From Syntrophomonas sp. UBA1376 (lineage in GTDB: Bacteria > Bacillota > Syntrophomonadia > Syntrophomonadales > Syntrophomonadaceae): DNA of 37,122 nt. The stretch spans positions 1 to 37,122 of the forward strand of contig DBRE01000089.1 of assembly GCA_002305535.1 (NCBI GenBank), written 5' to 3'. The translations under genes were made by a program, and so were the position numbers. This document shows positions 1 through 8,443 of the stretch, piece by piece (within the stretch, counting starts at the first letter, position 1; each line of letters starts with the position of its first letter). The notes under the pieces were generated by a model that had not been told where the DNA came from, ran no database searches, and saw only the letters and a program-made list of their open reading frames with translations.

Positions 1-534
1 TTGCAGTTTGGAATCCTAGGTAGCCTTTATGCATCTTCGGTTCTAAACATAACCTCACCTCGAGTAGCTCTCATCAACAATGGGCAGGAAGAAGGCAAAG
101 GCAACCAGCTTAGCCTGGAAGCTTATGCTCTGCTCAAGGATAATTGTTCACTGAACTTTGTCGGTAACATTGAAGGCCGGGACATATTTGCTGATCAAGC
201 TGATGTGGTGGTATGTGATGGTTTTGTAGGCAACATCATCTTAAAAACCATCGAAGGAATGGCGATTTTCATCGCCCAGGGAGTCAGTCGGGAACTGGGC
301 ACCCTGCCCAAGTTCTTTGCCCAACTGGATTATACTAAGTATGGAGGCGCACCCTTGCTGGGTATAGATGGGATCAGTGTAGTATGCCATGGTAGTTCCA
401 ACCAGGAAGCCGTTTTCAATGGCATATGTGTAGCTGCTGACTGTGTTGGAAAAGGTATCCTTGAACTACAGAAGGAGTCCCTGACCGCTTTGGAGAATGC
501 CATACCCAACCAAGATGATAATCAGGAGGGATAA
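1..534 (+). CDS. plsX: Phosphate acyltransferase PlsX, C-terminal part (5' end outside window)
   Basis: PlsX makes acyl-phosphate from acyl-ACP, the first step of phospholipid synthesis in most Bacillota. The visible 177 residues match the C-terminal half of the family: the stretch around residues 23-36 (VALINNGQEEGKGN) and the DVVVCDGFVGN segment near residues 68-78 are typical. The family is about 330-340 aa, so the gene begins upstream of base 1; the TTG at base 1 is only the first readable codon, not a proven start. The stop is followed 2 nt later by acpP, so the two are almost certainly co-transcribed. The usual fabD/fabG genes between plsX and acpP in many Bacillota are absent here. Identity confident; start unknown. 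Confidence 0.93.
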   Translation: MQFGILGSLYASSVLNITSPRVALINNGQEEGKGNQLSLEAYALLKDNCSLNFVGNIEGRDIFADQADVVVCDGFVGNIILKTIEGMAIFIAQGVSRELGTLPKFFAQLDYTKYGGAPLLGIDGISVVCHGSSNQEAVFNGICVAADCVGKGILELQKESLTALENAIPNQDDNQEG

Positions 535-536
535 AA

Positions 537-791
537 ATGCAGGAGTTTTTTGAACTCGCTTGTAAACTATTGGCTGAGCAATTGGATATCGATGCAGACG
601 ATATCACCATGGAAACGAGTTTTGAATCTATCGATGCAGATTCCATCGATATCGTAGAAATGATAATGGCCCTGGAAGACGTATACGATGTGGAATTTCC
701 CGAGGAAGATCTGGAAAATTACCCTACCATGGGACTATTGATAGAGGCTTTATGGGCCTATCTTGAACAGGTAAAAAATGAAAGCATATGA
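537..791 (+). CDS. acpP: Acyl carrier protein
   Basis: This is a small acidic protein of 84 aa that carries acyl chains on a 4'-phosphopantetheine arm in fatty-acid synthesis. The attachment motif is DSIDIVEM, with Ser36 as the modified residue; the family consensus is DSLD-x-VE. A helix rich in Glu/Asp follows (EFPEEDLENY). The ATG follows a GGAGGGATAAAA ribosome-binding stretch that overlaps the end of plsX. The 3' end overlaps the start of rnc by 14 nt, suggesting translational coupling. Ile replaces the more common Leu after the modified Ser. It could be a specialised ACP rather than the main one, but its position between plsX and rnc is the canonical acpP position. Confidence 0.93.
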   Translation: MQEFFELACKLLAEQLDIDADDITMETSFESIDADSIDIVEMIMALEDVYDVEFPEEDLENYPTMGLLIEALWAYLEQVKNESI

Positions 792-1506
792 TAAACACAT
801 TGCACAAGCTTTTTTAAAAGAACAATCCGTGCCCTGTAAGGACTTCGAGCTTATGGCTACGGCCTTGACTCATCCCTCCTATGCTCAGGAAAGTAATCTG
901 ATAACCAATAACCAACGCCTTGAGTTTCTAGGAGACGCGGTACTGAGCTTTGTGGTAGCCGAATACCTTTATACCCGATATCCCCAACAGGCTGAAGGTG
1001 AACTCACAAAAATCAGGGCCCGGGTAGTGTGTGAGCCAGCCCTCAGTCAAGTAGCGGGACAGCTGAATCTGGGGCAATACCTGCTTTTGGGAAAAGGCGA
1101 GGAGAAATCAGGGGGCAGAAACCGTCCCTCTATCTTGGCTGATGCAGTGGAAGCAGTTATTGGCGCGGTATACCTTGATCAGGGCTATGCAGCTGCTCGC
1201 GATTTTATCCTGGCTCATCTGGAAGAAGCAATTCAGAAAAGTGAGGCGGGCGACCACTATGATTACAAATCCCGTCTGCAGGAATTGGTACAGGGGAAAA
1301 GCCGTGACAATGTCAGTTACAGCATTTTAGAAGAAACCGGCCCAGCCCATGATCGTAGCTTTGTAGCCGGAGTATTCTATCAAGACCGTTTGCTGGCTAC
1401 CGGGACAGGCCACAGCAAAAAGGAAGCCCAACAAAATGCCGCCTGTAAAGTATTGAATGATGAGCAGTTGATCAACAACCTTTTTTCGGAGAAGTTAAAT
1501 GGATGA
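778..1506 (+). CDS. rnc: Ribonuclease III
   Basis: RNase III cleaves double-stranded RNA in rRNA precursors and some mRNAs. The signature RLEFLGDAVLSF lies at residues 47-58, giving the metal-binding Glu49 and Asp53. The second catalytic pair is in LADAVEAVIGA (Asp122, Glu125). A double-stranded-RNA-binding domain covers roughly residues 162-230, including the GHSKKEAQQNAA motif near its end. At 242 aa it is full length for the family. It starts inside acpP (14-nt overlap) and its stop overlaps the next ATG as ATGA. This matches the conserved Bacillota arrangement acpP-rnc-(smc). Confidence 0.96.
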   Translation: MKAYDKHIAQAFLKEQSVPCKDFELMATALTHPSYAQESNLITNNQRLEFLGDAVLSFVVAEYLYTRYPQQAEGELTKIRARVVCEPALSQVAGQLNLGQYLLLGKGEEKSGGRNRPSILADAVEAVIGAVYLDQGYAAARDFILAHLEEAIQKSEAGDHYDYKSRLQELVQGKSRDNVSYSILEETGPAHDRSFVAGVFYQDRLLATGTGHSKKEAQQNAACKVLNDEQLINNLFSEKLNG

Positions 1507-2579
1507 AACAAACTCGCAATATTGCTATATTCATTCCTCACCTGGGCTGTCCTTTCCGTTGCTGTTTCTGCCAGCAGCAAAAGATTAGTGCTACCCAGCA
1601 CCCACCCTCCATTTCGCAGGTGCAAGAGATTATTGAGACTGCTCTTGTAACCATACCCTCTGAATCCGATGTAGAAGTGGCCTTTTTTGGCGGGACTTTT
1701 ACCTCCTTACCGGAACAGCTCCAAAACGATTATCTGGAGTGTGTCCAGCCCTATCTAAAGAACAGAAATATTAGAGGCATTAGACTATCTACTCGTCCCG
1801 ATGCTATTGATATCAATAGGCTAGAGGCTCTACAGCAACGCGGAGTGACCACTATAGAGTTAGGAGTTCAGTCTTTAGATAACGAAGTTTTAAGACTTTC
1901 CGGTCGTGGTTATCAATCAGCTCAGGTAGTTGCAGCCAGCGAAATGATTCATACCAGCGGTATCAGGCTGGGGATCCAGTTAATGGTAGGCCTACCTGGT
2001 GATAATCGACAGCGGGATTTGGAGACGACCCGCCGGACTATTGCTCTGTCCCCGGCCATGGTGCGAATATATCCTACCCTAATCATTGCCGGAACAGAAC
2101 TAGAACAGGAGTTTCGGGCTGGAAACTATGAACCACTCAGTTTAGAAGAGGCTGTTGAAATAACGGCTAACATGTATGGTCTCTTTACGCGAGCTCATAT
2201 ACCCGTGATACGTATGGGATTGCATCCCAGTGAGGAACTACAACAATCGGACACTGTGGTAGCGGGGCCTTTTCATCCAGCTTTTGGAGAACTGGTCTTG
2301 CAAAAAGTGGCCTTAGAGCAAGCTCGTTGTCTATTAAAAAACCATTTATCATCCCAGATATCTGTCCAGGAGCCCATCCTTTTTTGTCCGCCTCGTGAAT
2401 ATTCTCAGTTAGTAGGGCCAGGGCGCATCAATATTGCTGCGCTGCAAACCGAGTTCGGGTTAAAGGAACTTAAAGTAAAATCTGATCAGACCCTATCATC
2501 CGGCAGCATGGGGATAGGAGACATGCATAGGGGCATTACCTCTGTATTGACTCGAGAACGATATCTGGCGTCTATTTAG
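1503..2579 (+). CDS. Radical SAM protein, Elp3-like without acetyltransferase domain
   Basis: This is a 358-aa radical SAM enzyme. The [4Fe-4S]-binding CxxxCxxC motif is at Cys16, Cys20 and Cys23, very close to the N-terminus. It is followed by a GGTF motif near residue 61 (FFGGTFTSL) and by the RLSTRPDAI and VGLPGD strands typical of the Elp3/oxygen-independent coproporphyrinogen-oxidase-like radical SAM fold. Eukaryotic-type Elp3 has a C-terminal GNAT acetyltransferase domain; here the protein is too short for it and none is visible. Similar genes often sit between rnc and smc in Clostridia and are annotated as Elp3-like, but the substrate is unknown to me. The start overlaps the rnc stop by 4 nt. 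Confidence 0.8.
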   Translation: MKQTRNIAIFIPHLGCPFRCCFCQQQKISATQHPPSISQVQEIIETALVTIPSESDVEVAFFGGTFTSLPEQLQNDYLECVQPYLKNRNIRGIRLSTRPDAIDINRLEALQQRGVTTIELGVQSLDNEVLRLSGRGYQSAQVVAASEMIHTSGIRLGIQLMVGLPGDNRQRDLETTRRTIALSPAMVRIYPTLIIAGTELEQEFRAGNYEPLSLEEAVEITANMYGLFTRAHIPVIRMGLHPSEELQQSDTVVAGPFHPAFGELVLQKVALEQARCLLKNHLSSQISVQEPILFCPPREYSQLVGPGRINIAALQTEFGLKELKVKSDQTLSSGSMGIGDMHRGITSVLTRERYLASI

Positions 2580-2603
2580 CTGAGCCGCGAGTAGAGGGAA
2601 GTA

Positions 2604-2616
2604 TAGAACGATTCTA
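2604..2616. repeat. Short inverted repeat TAGAA-cga-TTCTA
   Basis: A 5-bp perfect inverted repeat with a 3-nt spacer lies 25 nt after the radical SAM gene. The following 60 nt hold nothing I recognise until the terminator. It is too short to assign a role with confidence; it may be chance or a protein-binding site. Confidence 0.25.
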
Positions 2617-2677
2617 GACGACTGGATAGGTAAATGCTATTCTGGTGCGCAGCGAAAAACATTTATTCCTACATGCG

Positions 2678-2707
2678 ATCCCTTTGGAGTACACAAAAGG
2701 GATTTTT
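2678..2707 (+). terminator. Rho-independent terminator after the radical SAM gene
   Basis: The arms ATCCCTTT (2678-2685) and AAAGGGAT (2696-2703) form an 8-bp perfect stem with a 10-nt loop, and the strand runs into TTTTT (2703-2707). This lies in the 173-nt gap between the radical SAM gene and birA and probably ends or attenuates the plsX-acpP-rnc transcript. Confidence 0.7.
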
Positions 2708-2716
2708 GCAGTGTTT

Positions 2717-2728
2717 GTCTAATTAGAC
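2717..2728. promoter_or_regulatory. 12-bp perfect palindrome upstream of birA
   Basis: GTCTAATTAGAC is a perfect dyad 24 nt upstream of the birA ATG and just after the terminator. Its position could suit an operator. It does not match the usual biotin operator pattern as I know it (a GTTAAC-type core or TTGTAAACC half-sites), so I call it only a candidate site. Confidence 0.3.
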
Positions 2729-2752
2729 CATAGCAACCAGAAAGGAAGCTAT

Positions 2753-3739
2753 ATGAAGGATAGAATACTAGAAGAACTCAGGAAAGCATATCCGGGTTTT
2801 GTTTCCGGTGCCCGATTAGCTCAGAGTTTGGATATTAGCCGGGTAGCAGTATGGAAACATATCGAAACTCTCAAGCAAGCCGGTTATGATATTGCCGCAG
2901 TGAAAGGGAAAGGATATTGCCTGCACAATGGGGGACAGGCAATAATCCCATCCTTACTTGAGAAGCATCTGCATAACTCCCCGTGGGGAAGTCCTCTTTA
3001 TTTTGCCACCCAAACCGAATCAACTAACCGGTGGGCGCGCCAATTGCTGGATTCTGAGCCCCTTATTCCGGACGGGGCCCTGGTCTTAGCTGCCACCCAG
3101 ACCGGTGGTCGGGGTCGTATGGGACGAAAATGGTCGTCTCCCCAGGGGGGACTGTATTTTAGTCTTATCCTGCGGCCTAATCTGGATCTGCAGAGAGCCT
3201 CGCTGTTATCACTGGTGTTGGCTGTCTCCTGTGCCAGGTCACTACAGAATTATATCAACTACCCTTGCAGGGTCAAATGGCCCAATGATGTAATGATCGA
3301 TGGGCTAAAAGCCGGCGGTATTCTATTGGAAGCCAGCGGTGAGATGGATAGACTTGCTTATGTAGTAGCTGGCATAGGCCTCAATGTGAATCAAACCCTA
3401 CTGGATCTACCGGTCGAGGTGCGTGGTCTGGCTACGTCACTGATTGCAGTTACCGGACAAAACTGCGATCTAAATCTGCTGGCTGCTCATCTACTCAAGG
3501 ATCTGCAACAGGATTATTACTCTTTCCTGCAAGAGGGATTCGCGCCCTTTTTAGAGGCATATAAACAATTTTGTATCCACTTGCAACAGCCCATTTCAGT
3601 CAATAATGGAAAAGATCAGATCATAGGGATCAATAAGGATATTGATGAAAATGGTAACCTGTTGATCGAAGCTGATGGGAAACTGTGGTCCATTAGCACT
3701 GGAGACGTACAATTGATAGATTTTCAGGGGGAACAATAA
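2753..3739 (+). CDS. birA: Biotin-[acetyl-CoA-carboxylase] ligase / biotin repressor BirA
   Basis: The protein activates biotin as biotinyl-AMP and joins it to biotin-dependent carboxylases. An N-terminal winged-helix domain (about residues 1-60, with LDISRVAVWKHIETL as the recognition region) indicates the bifunctional class that also represses biotin genes. The catalytic loop GRGRMGRKW is at residues 119-127 and KWPNDV at 175-180, followed by the conserved Lys186 (KAGGILLE). A C-terminal SH3-like domain follows. The 328-aa length is normal. The ATG has a GAAAGGAAG ribosome-binding site and the stop overlaps the smc ATG by one base (TAATG). A palindrome just upstream might be its target, but that is only inference. 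Confidence 0.95.
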   Translation: MKDRILEELRKAYPGFVSGARLAQSLDISRVAVWKHIETLKQAGYDIAAVKGKGYCLHNGGQAIIPSLLEKHLHNSPWGSPLYFATQTESTNRWARQLLDSEPLIPDGALVLAATQTGGRGRMGRKWSSPQGGLYFSLILRPNLDLQRASLLSLVLAVSCARSLQNYINYPCRVKWPNDVMIDGLKAGGILLEASGEMDRLAYVVAGIGLNVNQTLLDLPVEVRGLATSLIAVTGQNCDLNLLAAHLLKDLQQDYYSFLQEGFAPFLEAYKQFCIHLQQPISVNNGKDQIIGINKDIDENGNLLIEADGKLWSISTGDVQLIDFQGEQ

Positions 3740-6700
3740 TGTACTTAAAGCGCATGGAATTGAAAGGCTTCAAGTCTTTTGCTGACCATACCGAGATCCT
3801 GTTGCAGCCCGGTATTAATATTATTGTAGGGCCTAATGGCTGTGGCAAGAGCAATGTGATAGATGCCATTCGCTGGGTCATGGGCGAAGCCAATGTTCAT
3901 ACTATTAGAGGACAGCGCAATGAGGATGTTATCTTCAGTGGCACTGACCAGAATAGGGCATTGGGTATGGCTAGTGTTGAAATCACGCTGGATAACAGCG
4001 ATCATCAATTGGATCTTGATGCGACTGAAATTTCTCTAGCTCGCAAACTGTTCCGATCTGGCGAAAGTGAATATTACTTAAACCGCACCCGGGTACGCTT
4101 GAAAGACATTCAGGCCTTGTTTAGAGGAACTGGGGTAGGGAAACGTGGTTATTCCATAGTGGGGCAGGGAGAACTGGAACAGGTATTGAATGGACATCCT
4201 CTGGATCGCCGTTTATATCTGGAAGAGGCCGTTGGGCTAACTAAGCACCGTCAGCAGCGGGAAGAAGTCTTACGCAGGATAGCCAATACCAAGGCGGATA
4301 TGACTCGCGTTCAGGATATCCTGAGTGAACTGGTCGACCGTAAAGAACAGGTCTATGTCAAGGCCCAAAAGGCAGAGGCTTATAAAAAACTATCTCAGGA
4401 ACAGGATATTATAGAAAGAACTCTGCTGCAGTACGAACTGCAGCGCATGGAAGGAACCCTAAAACACCGTCTGGATGAAAACCAACAACTGCATGAACAT
4501 AAGCTTATTCTACAGAAACAGGTTGATGAGGCGAAAAGCGAGCTAGAAAAGATGACTGTATCCACTGAGTCCAAACGTACTATGGTAGAGCAGTTAAGAG
4601 AACAATGCTATGGTCGGGAAGCTAATATTCAATCCATGCACAGTGAATTGCAACTGTGTGAGGAACGCCTCAAGAATGCCCGGGAAAGGAGCCAAATTGC
4701 CGTCGATGATCAACTGAAATATCAGCAGATGGGCGAAGGCATTAGCCAGGATTTGGCCCGGGTTAGGGAAGAATTTAAGCAAGCATCGGAAAAGTATGAG
4801 CTGAAGTTAAAGGAATTCCAGGCACTCAATGTCAAAGAGGGACAGCTGGTGGACGAAATAACCCAATACGAAGCTAGTCTGGAACACCTCAAAACGGAAT
4901 TATTCCAGGCCCGTAATGAAGAAAGCACCAATCGCAATCAGATCAAAGACGGAGAAGAAAAGCTAACCCGGTTCAAGGAAAAATGCCAACGCCGAGAAAT
5001 TCAAAAAGAGGAACTTAATTCTCAAAGGCAGCGTTTGGGAGAAGAACTGGAACGCAGCCATCATAAACTGAGGGAAATTGAATCTCGAGTTGACCAAACT
5101 AACCTGGAAATGAACCACTGGGCAGAGAAAAAGTCAGGTTGGGAGACTCAGCGGAAAGCTAGCGAGGCGCAACTGGTGGATCTCCAGCGGCGGAGAATGA
5201 GAATAGAAAACGAGCTTTTAGCTGTGCGGGAGCGGCAAAAGGCGCGCGAAGGTTATGCTCAGGGGGTAAAACTACTGATGCGGGATGATCATCGGGGTTT
5301 GTTCCCAGGTATAATCGGAGTAGTAGGCGAGATGATCGAGGTACCGGCTGGATTGGAAGTAGCTATTGAGACTGCCGCCGGTAAGGGTCTGGAAAACATT
5401 GTAGTAAATCAGGTAAGCGAAGCCCGCCGGGCTATTGACTATCTGAAAAAGAAACAGGCAGGCCGAGTGACTTTCCTGCCTTTGGATGTACTTAAGGCTG
5501 CTCCCATGGAAGAAAAGACGATTAAAACCCTGCAAGCCCATCCTGGTGTGCTGGGTTTAGCTGCCCGTCTGGTAAGTTGTCCCAGGGAATATCAACCAGC
5601 GGTGGATTATTTACTAGGCCGGGTGCTGGTGATCGAAGATATGGACAGCGGCATCGGCTTATTGAAGAAGTATCAATTCCCTTTACGTATGGTTACTTTG
5701 GAAGGAGAGATCTTCGCAGCCGGGGGAGCCTTAACCGGAGGAGTTAAAGGCAATCGTTTTGAAGGAGTGTTGCAAAGACGTCAGGCAGAGCGTTCTTTAG
5801 AGGAATCTCTCCAGGAAGTTGAGCTTAACATCAAAACTTCTCAGGCACAGATCGATACCATTAACCAGGAAATAATGGAGCTAAATAAAACCACCGAGCA
5901 GTTGCAGGCCAGTCTTACTGAAGATCGGATCCATATCCAGATGCTTCAGCAGCAGATCAAGGAGTATGAACAGCAACAAGAGCGCTTAAGCGATGATCAC
6001 AGTGTTTGTGAAGATGAAATAAATGATCTACATCAACAGATAAAGCAATTGGAGGAGGAAATACTATCTCTTAACCAGCAGATAGAAGTGCGGGAAAAGC
6101 GCAGCAATGAACTGTCCCAGCAACTGGAACAGACCCGACAGAGTGGCGATGATTCCCGCCGAGAAATCGAAATACATCGAGCCCGCGTAGCCTCCTATCG
6201 TGAACAACTGGAAACTAAAGCAAGGGAATTGGAAAATTTGCAGCGCAGTATGGAACAAATGGAGCAGATAGATAGTTCCTATCGGCAATCAGCCCAGGAA
6301 GCCCATAGCCTTTATGAGAGGCTGGCCCAGGAAATCAGCCAGGAAGAAAAGCGCATCACCCAATTGGAACTGCTGATAGGGGAAAGCCGGAGCCAACTGC
6401 AAGAGATACTCACACAGCTACAAAAGGAGCAGCAGGCTGAGGAGGAAGGCCGCCAAAGCATCGACACCAAGGCCAGGTCAATAGAACCAGCTCAACAGCA
6501 ACTCGAACAGGTACAGCAACAAATACACCAGAATGAATTAATAGTGGCTCGTTTGGAAACTGAACAAGCTGGATTGCTGAATCGTTGGACAGAAAGATTC
6601 CCAGGAGAGGATCACAATGATAAGATCTGTAGTGAAGTAGAGGGAGGGGTGCGGCGTTGGCGTCAACGCTTGAGTGAAATCGAAGCGGAAATGAGCCAGT

Positions 6701-7314
6701 TGGAACCGGTTGATCTCAATGCCATTGAAGAATACCAGCAGATCTCCCAGCGCTATGAATTTCTCTCCCAGCAGATGGAGGATTTGAGCGAGGCGGAGAA
6801 ATCCTTGGGGAGCCTGTTAAAAGAGACAGAGAATCTAATGACAAAACGCTTTCTGCAGTTTCTAACGGTAGCCAACCAAAGCTTTCAGGAGACCTTTGTG
6901 GAAATCTTTAATGGAGGAGAAGCAGCGTTGGTTTTGGAAAACAAAGATGATCGATTGGAAGCTGGTATTGATTTTGATGTAAAACTCCCTGGCAAAAAGG
7001 TTCAATCATTGAATCTTCTGTCGGGTGGGGAACGAGCCTTGACCTGCATAGCATTTTTGTTTTCCTTGTTAAGGCTTAAGCCTACACCCTTTTGTTTACT
7101 GGACGAAATTGATGCCTCGCTGGATGAAACCAATCTAGGGCGCTATACCCAGTTTCTAAAGAGCATGGCTGAGCAGATGCAGTTTGTGGTAATCACTCAC
7201 CGTCAGGCTACCATTGAATGTGGCAACTATCTATATGGGGTGACTATGCCGGAAAAAGGCATATCTAAGATATTTACTCTGGAGTTGAGCCAGGCCGAGA
7301 CCCTGGCAGGATAA
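3739..7314 (+). CDS. smc: Chromosome segregation protein SMC
   Basis: SMC is the ATPase core of the bacterial condensin complex (with ScpA/ScpB) and organises the chromosome. The 1191-aa protein has the full layout. Walker A GPNGCGKSN is at residues 31-39, a long coiled coil covers roughly 165-515, and the hinge domain about 518-680 begins at GLFPGIIG and contains GALTGG. A second coiled coil runs from roughly 685 to 1010, followed by the ABC signature LSGGE (ending at Glu1098) and Walker B CLLDEID (1119-1125) with catalytic Glu1123. It overlaps birA by one base and is followed 18 nt later by ftsY, the standard Bacillota pairing. Confidence 0.98.
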   Translation: MYLKRMELKGFKSFADHTEILLQPGINIIVGPNGCGKSNVIDAIRWVMGEANVHTIRGQRNEDVIFSGTDQNRALGMASVEITLDNSDHQLDLDATEISLARKLFRSGESEYYLNRTRVRLKDIQALFRGTGVGKRGYSIVGQGELEQVLNGHPLDRRLYLEEAVGLTKHRQQREEVLRRIANTKADMTRVQDILSELVDRKEQVYVKAQKAEAYKKLSQEQDIIERTLLQYELQRMEGTLKHRLDENQQLHEHKLILQKQVDEAKSELEKMTVSTESKRTMVEQLREQCYGREANIQSMHSELQLCEERLKNARERSQIAVDDQLKYQQMGEGISQDLARVREEFKQASEKYELKLKEFQALNVKEGQLVDEITQYEASLEHLKTELFQARNEESTNRNQIKDGEEKLTRFKEKCQRREIQKEELNSQRQRLGEELERSHHKLREIESRVDQTNLEMNHWAEKKSGWETQRKASEAQLVDLQRRRMRIENELLAVRERQKAREGYAQGVKLLMRDDHRGLFPGIIGVVGEMIEVPAGLEVAIETAAGKGLENIVVNQVSEARRAIDYLKKKQAGRVTFLPLDVLKAAPMEEKTIKTLQAHPGVLGLAARLVSCPREYQPAVDYLLGRVLVIEDMDSGIGLLKKYQFPLRMVTLEGEIFAAGGALTGGVKGNRFEGVLQRRQAERSLEESLQEVELNIKTSQAQIDTINQEIMELNKTTEQLQASLTEDRIHIQMLQQQIKEYEQQQERLSDDHSVCEDEINDLHQQIKQLEEEILSLNQQIEVREKRSNELSQQLEQTRQSGDDSRREIEIHRARVASYREQLETKARELENLQRSMEQMEQIDSSYRQSAQEAHSLYERLAQEISQEEKRITQLELLIGESRSQLQEILTQLQKEQQAEEEGRQSIDTKARSIEPAQQQLEQVQQQIHQNELIVARLETEQAGLLNRWTERFPGEDHNDKICSEVEGGVRRWRQRLSEIEAEMSQLEPVDLNAIEEYQQISQRYEFLSQQMEDLSEAEKSLGSLLKETENLMTKRFLQFLTVANQSFQETFVEIFNGGEAALVLENKDDRLEAGIDFDVKLPGKKVQSLNLLSGGERALTCIAFLFSLLRLKPTPFCLLDEIDASLDETNLGRYTQFLKSMAEQMQFVVITHRQATIECGNYLYGVTMPEKGISKIFTLELSQAETLAG

Positions 7315-7332
7315 GCAAAGAGGTGGACATAA

Positions 7333-8412
7333 GTGGCAATCTTTGATCGGTTTAAGGGAAAGAAAAGAGAAGATGAAGTCGAACTGATACAGGAACAGGC
7401 GGGACAGCCAGCAGACTCTCCAGAAGCACTTGCGGATGACAGCGAGGATAAGGACACGAAACGGCGTCAGAAGTCAGGTTGGTTCAATCGTTTCAAAAAG
7501 GGACTGCAGAAAACCAGGCAGAATCTAAGTGGTCGCCTGGAGTCCTTGATAAGAAGCTCTGATCGCATTGATGATGACTTCTGGGAGGAGATGGAGGAGA
7601 TCCTCATACAGGCTGATGTGGGAGTGAATACCTCCTTGGAACTGGTCGAAAAAGTTCAGCATGAGGTCAAGAAGCAGAAATTACAGGAACCAGAGCAGGT
7701 GTTGGCAATCATCCATCAGGAAGTCGTCAATTTGCTTAGATTTGAAGAGGGCAGTACCTTACGACTGAGTGAAAACGGCCCCTCGATTATTCTGGTAGTA
7801 GGTGTTAATGGTGCTGGTAAAACCACTTCCATAGCCAAACTAGCTCATCAGTTTAAGCAAGAGCATAAGCGGGTGCTTTTAGCCGCCGGTGATACATTTC
7901 GGGCGGCTGCCATCGATCAGTTGCAAATATGGGCGGATCGCATAGGTGTAGAGATAATCAAGCATCAAGAGGGAGCCGATCCGGGTGCGGTTGTGTATGA
8001 TGCCATAAATGCCGCCCGAGCTCGTCGAGCGGATGTGCTTATTATCGATACGGCTGGTCGTCTGCAGAATAAAACTAATCTCATGAAGGAAATCGGTAAG
8101 GTGCGTAAGATCATTGAACGGGAAATGCCAGAGGCTCCCCACGAAGTACTGTTGGTCTTAGATGCCACTACCGGACAGAATGCTATCAGTCAGGCTAAAA
8201 TTTTTGCTGAAGCCACCGGAGTTTCAGGGATCATTCTCACCAAGCTGGATGGTACTGCCAAGGGGGGCATTGTCCTGGCTATCGCCCAGGAATTGAAAAT
8301 ACCGGTTAAATACATTGGTATTGGTGAAGGGATGGAAGACTTGAGACCTTTTGCCGCGGAGATGTTTGCCGATGCTCTGTTTGAGCGAAGTTCGGAAGAT
8401 GAAGAACAATAA
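7333..8412 (+). CDS. ftsY: Signal recognition particle receptor FtsY
   Basis: FtsY is the membrane-associated GTPase that receives SRP-ribosome complexes. The N-terminal roughly 60 residues are acidic and lysine-rich (A domain), followed by the NG GTPase core. The P-loop GVNGAGKTT is at residues 157-165, the DTAGR motif at 239-243 and TKLDG at 303-307, followed by AKGG. The start is a GTG preceded by AGAGGTGG. Length 359 aa is ordinary. The frequent neighbour ffh/ylxM does not follow; the next gene, 31 nt away, begins a nucleoside-salvage cluster. Confidence 0.97.
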   Translation: MAIFDRFKGKKREDEVELIQEQAGQPADSPEALADDSEDKDTKRRQKSGWFNRFKKGLQKTRQNLSGRLESLIRSSDRIDDDFWEEMEEILIQADVGVNTSLELVEKVQHEVKKQKLQEPEQVLAIIHQEVVNLLRFEEGSTLRLSENGPSIILVVGVNGAGKTTSIAKLAHQFKQEHKRVLLAAGDTFRAAAIDQLQIWADRIGVEIIKHQEGADPGAVVYDAINAARARRADVLIIDTAGRLQNKTNLMKEIGKVRKIIEREMPEAPHEVLLVLDATTGQNAISQAKIFAEATGVSGIILTKLDGTAKGGIVLAIAQELKIPVKYIGIGEGMEDLRPFAAEMFADALFERSSEDEEQ

Positions 8413-8443
8413 ATAATACAAGCAAAGATAGGGGGAATAATGT

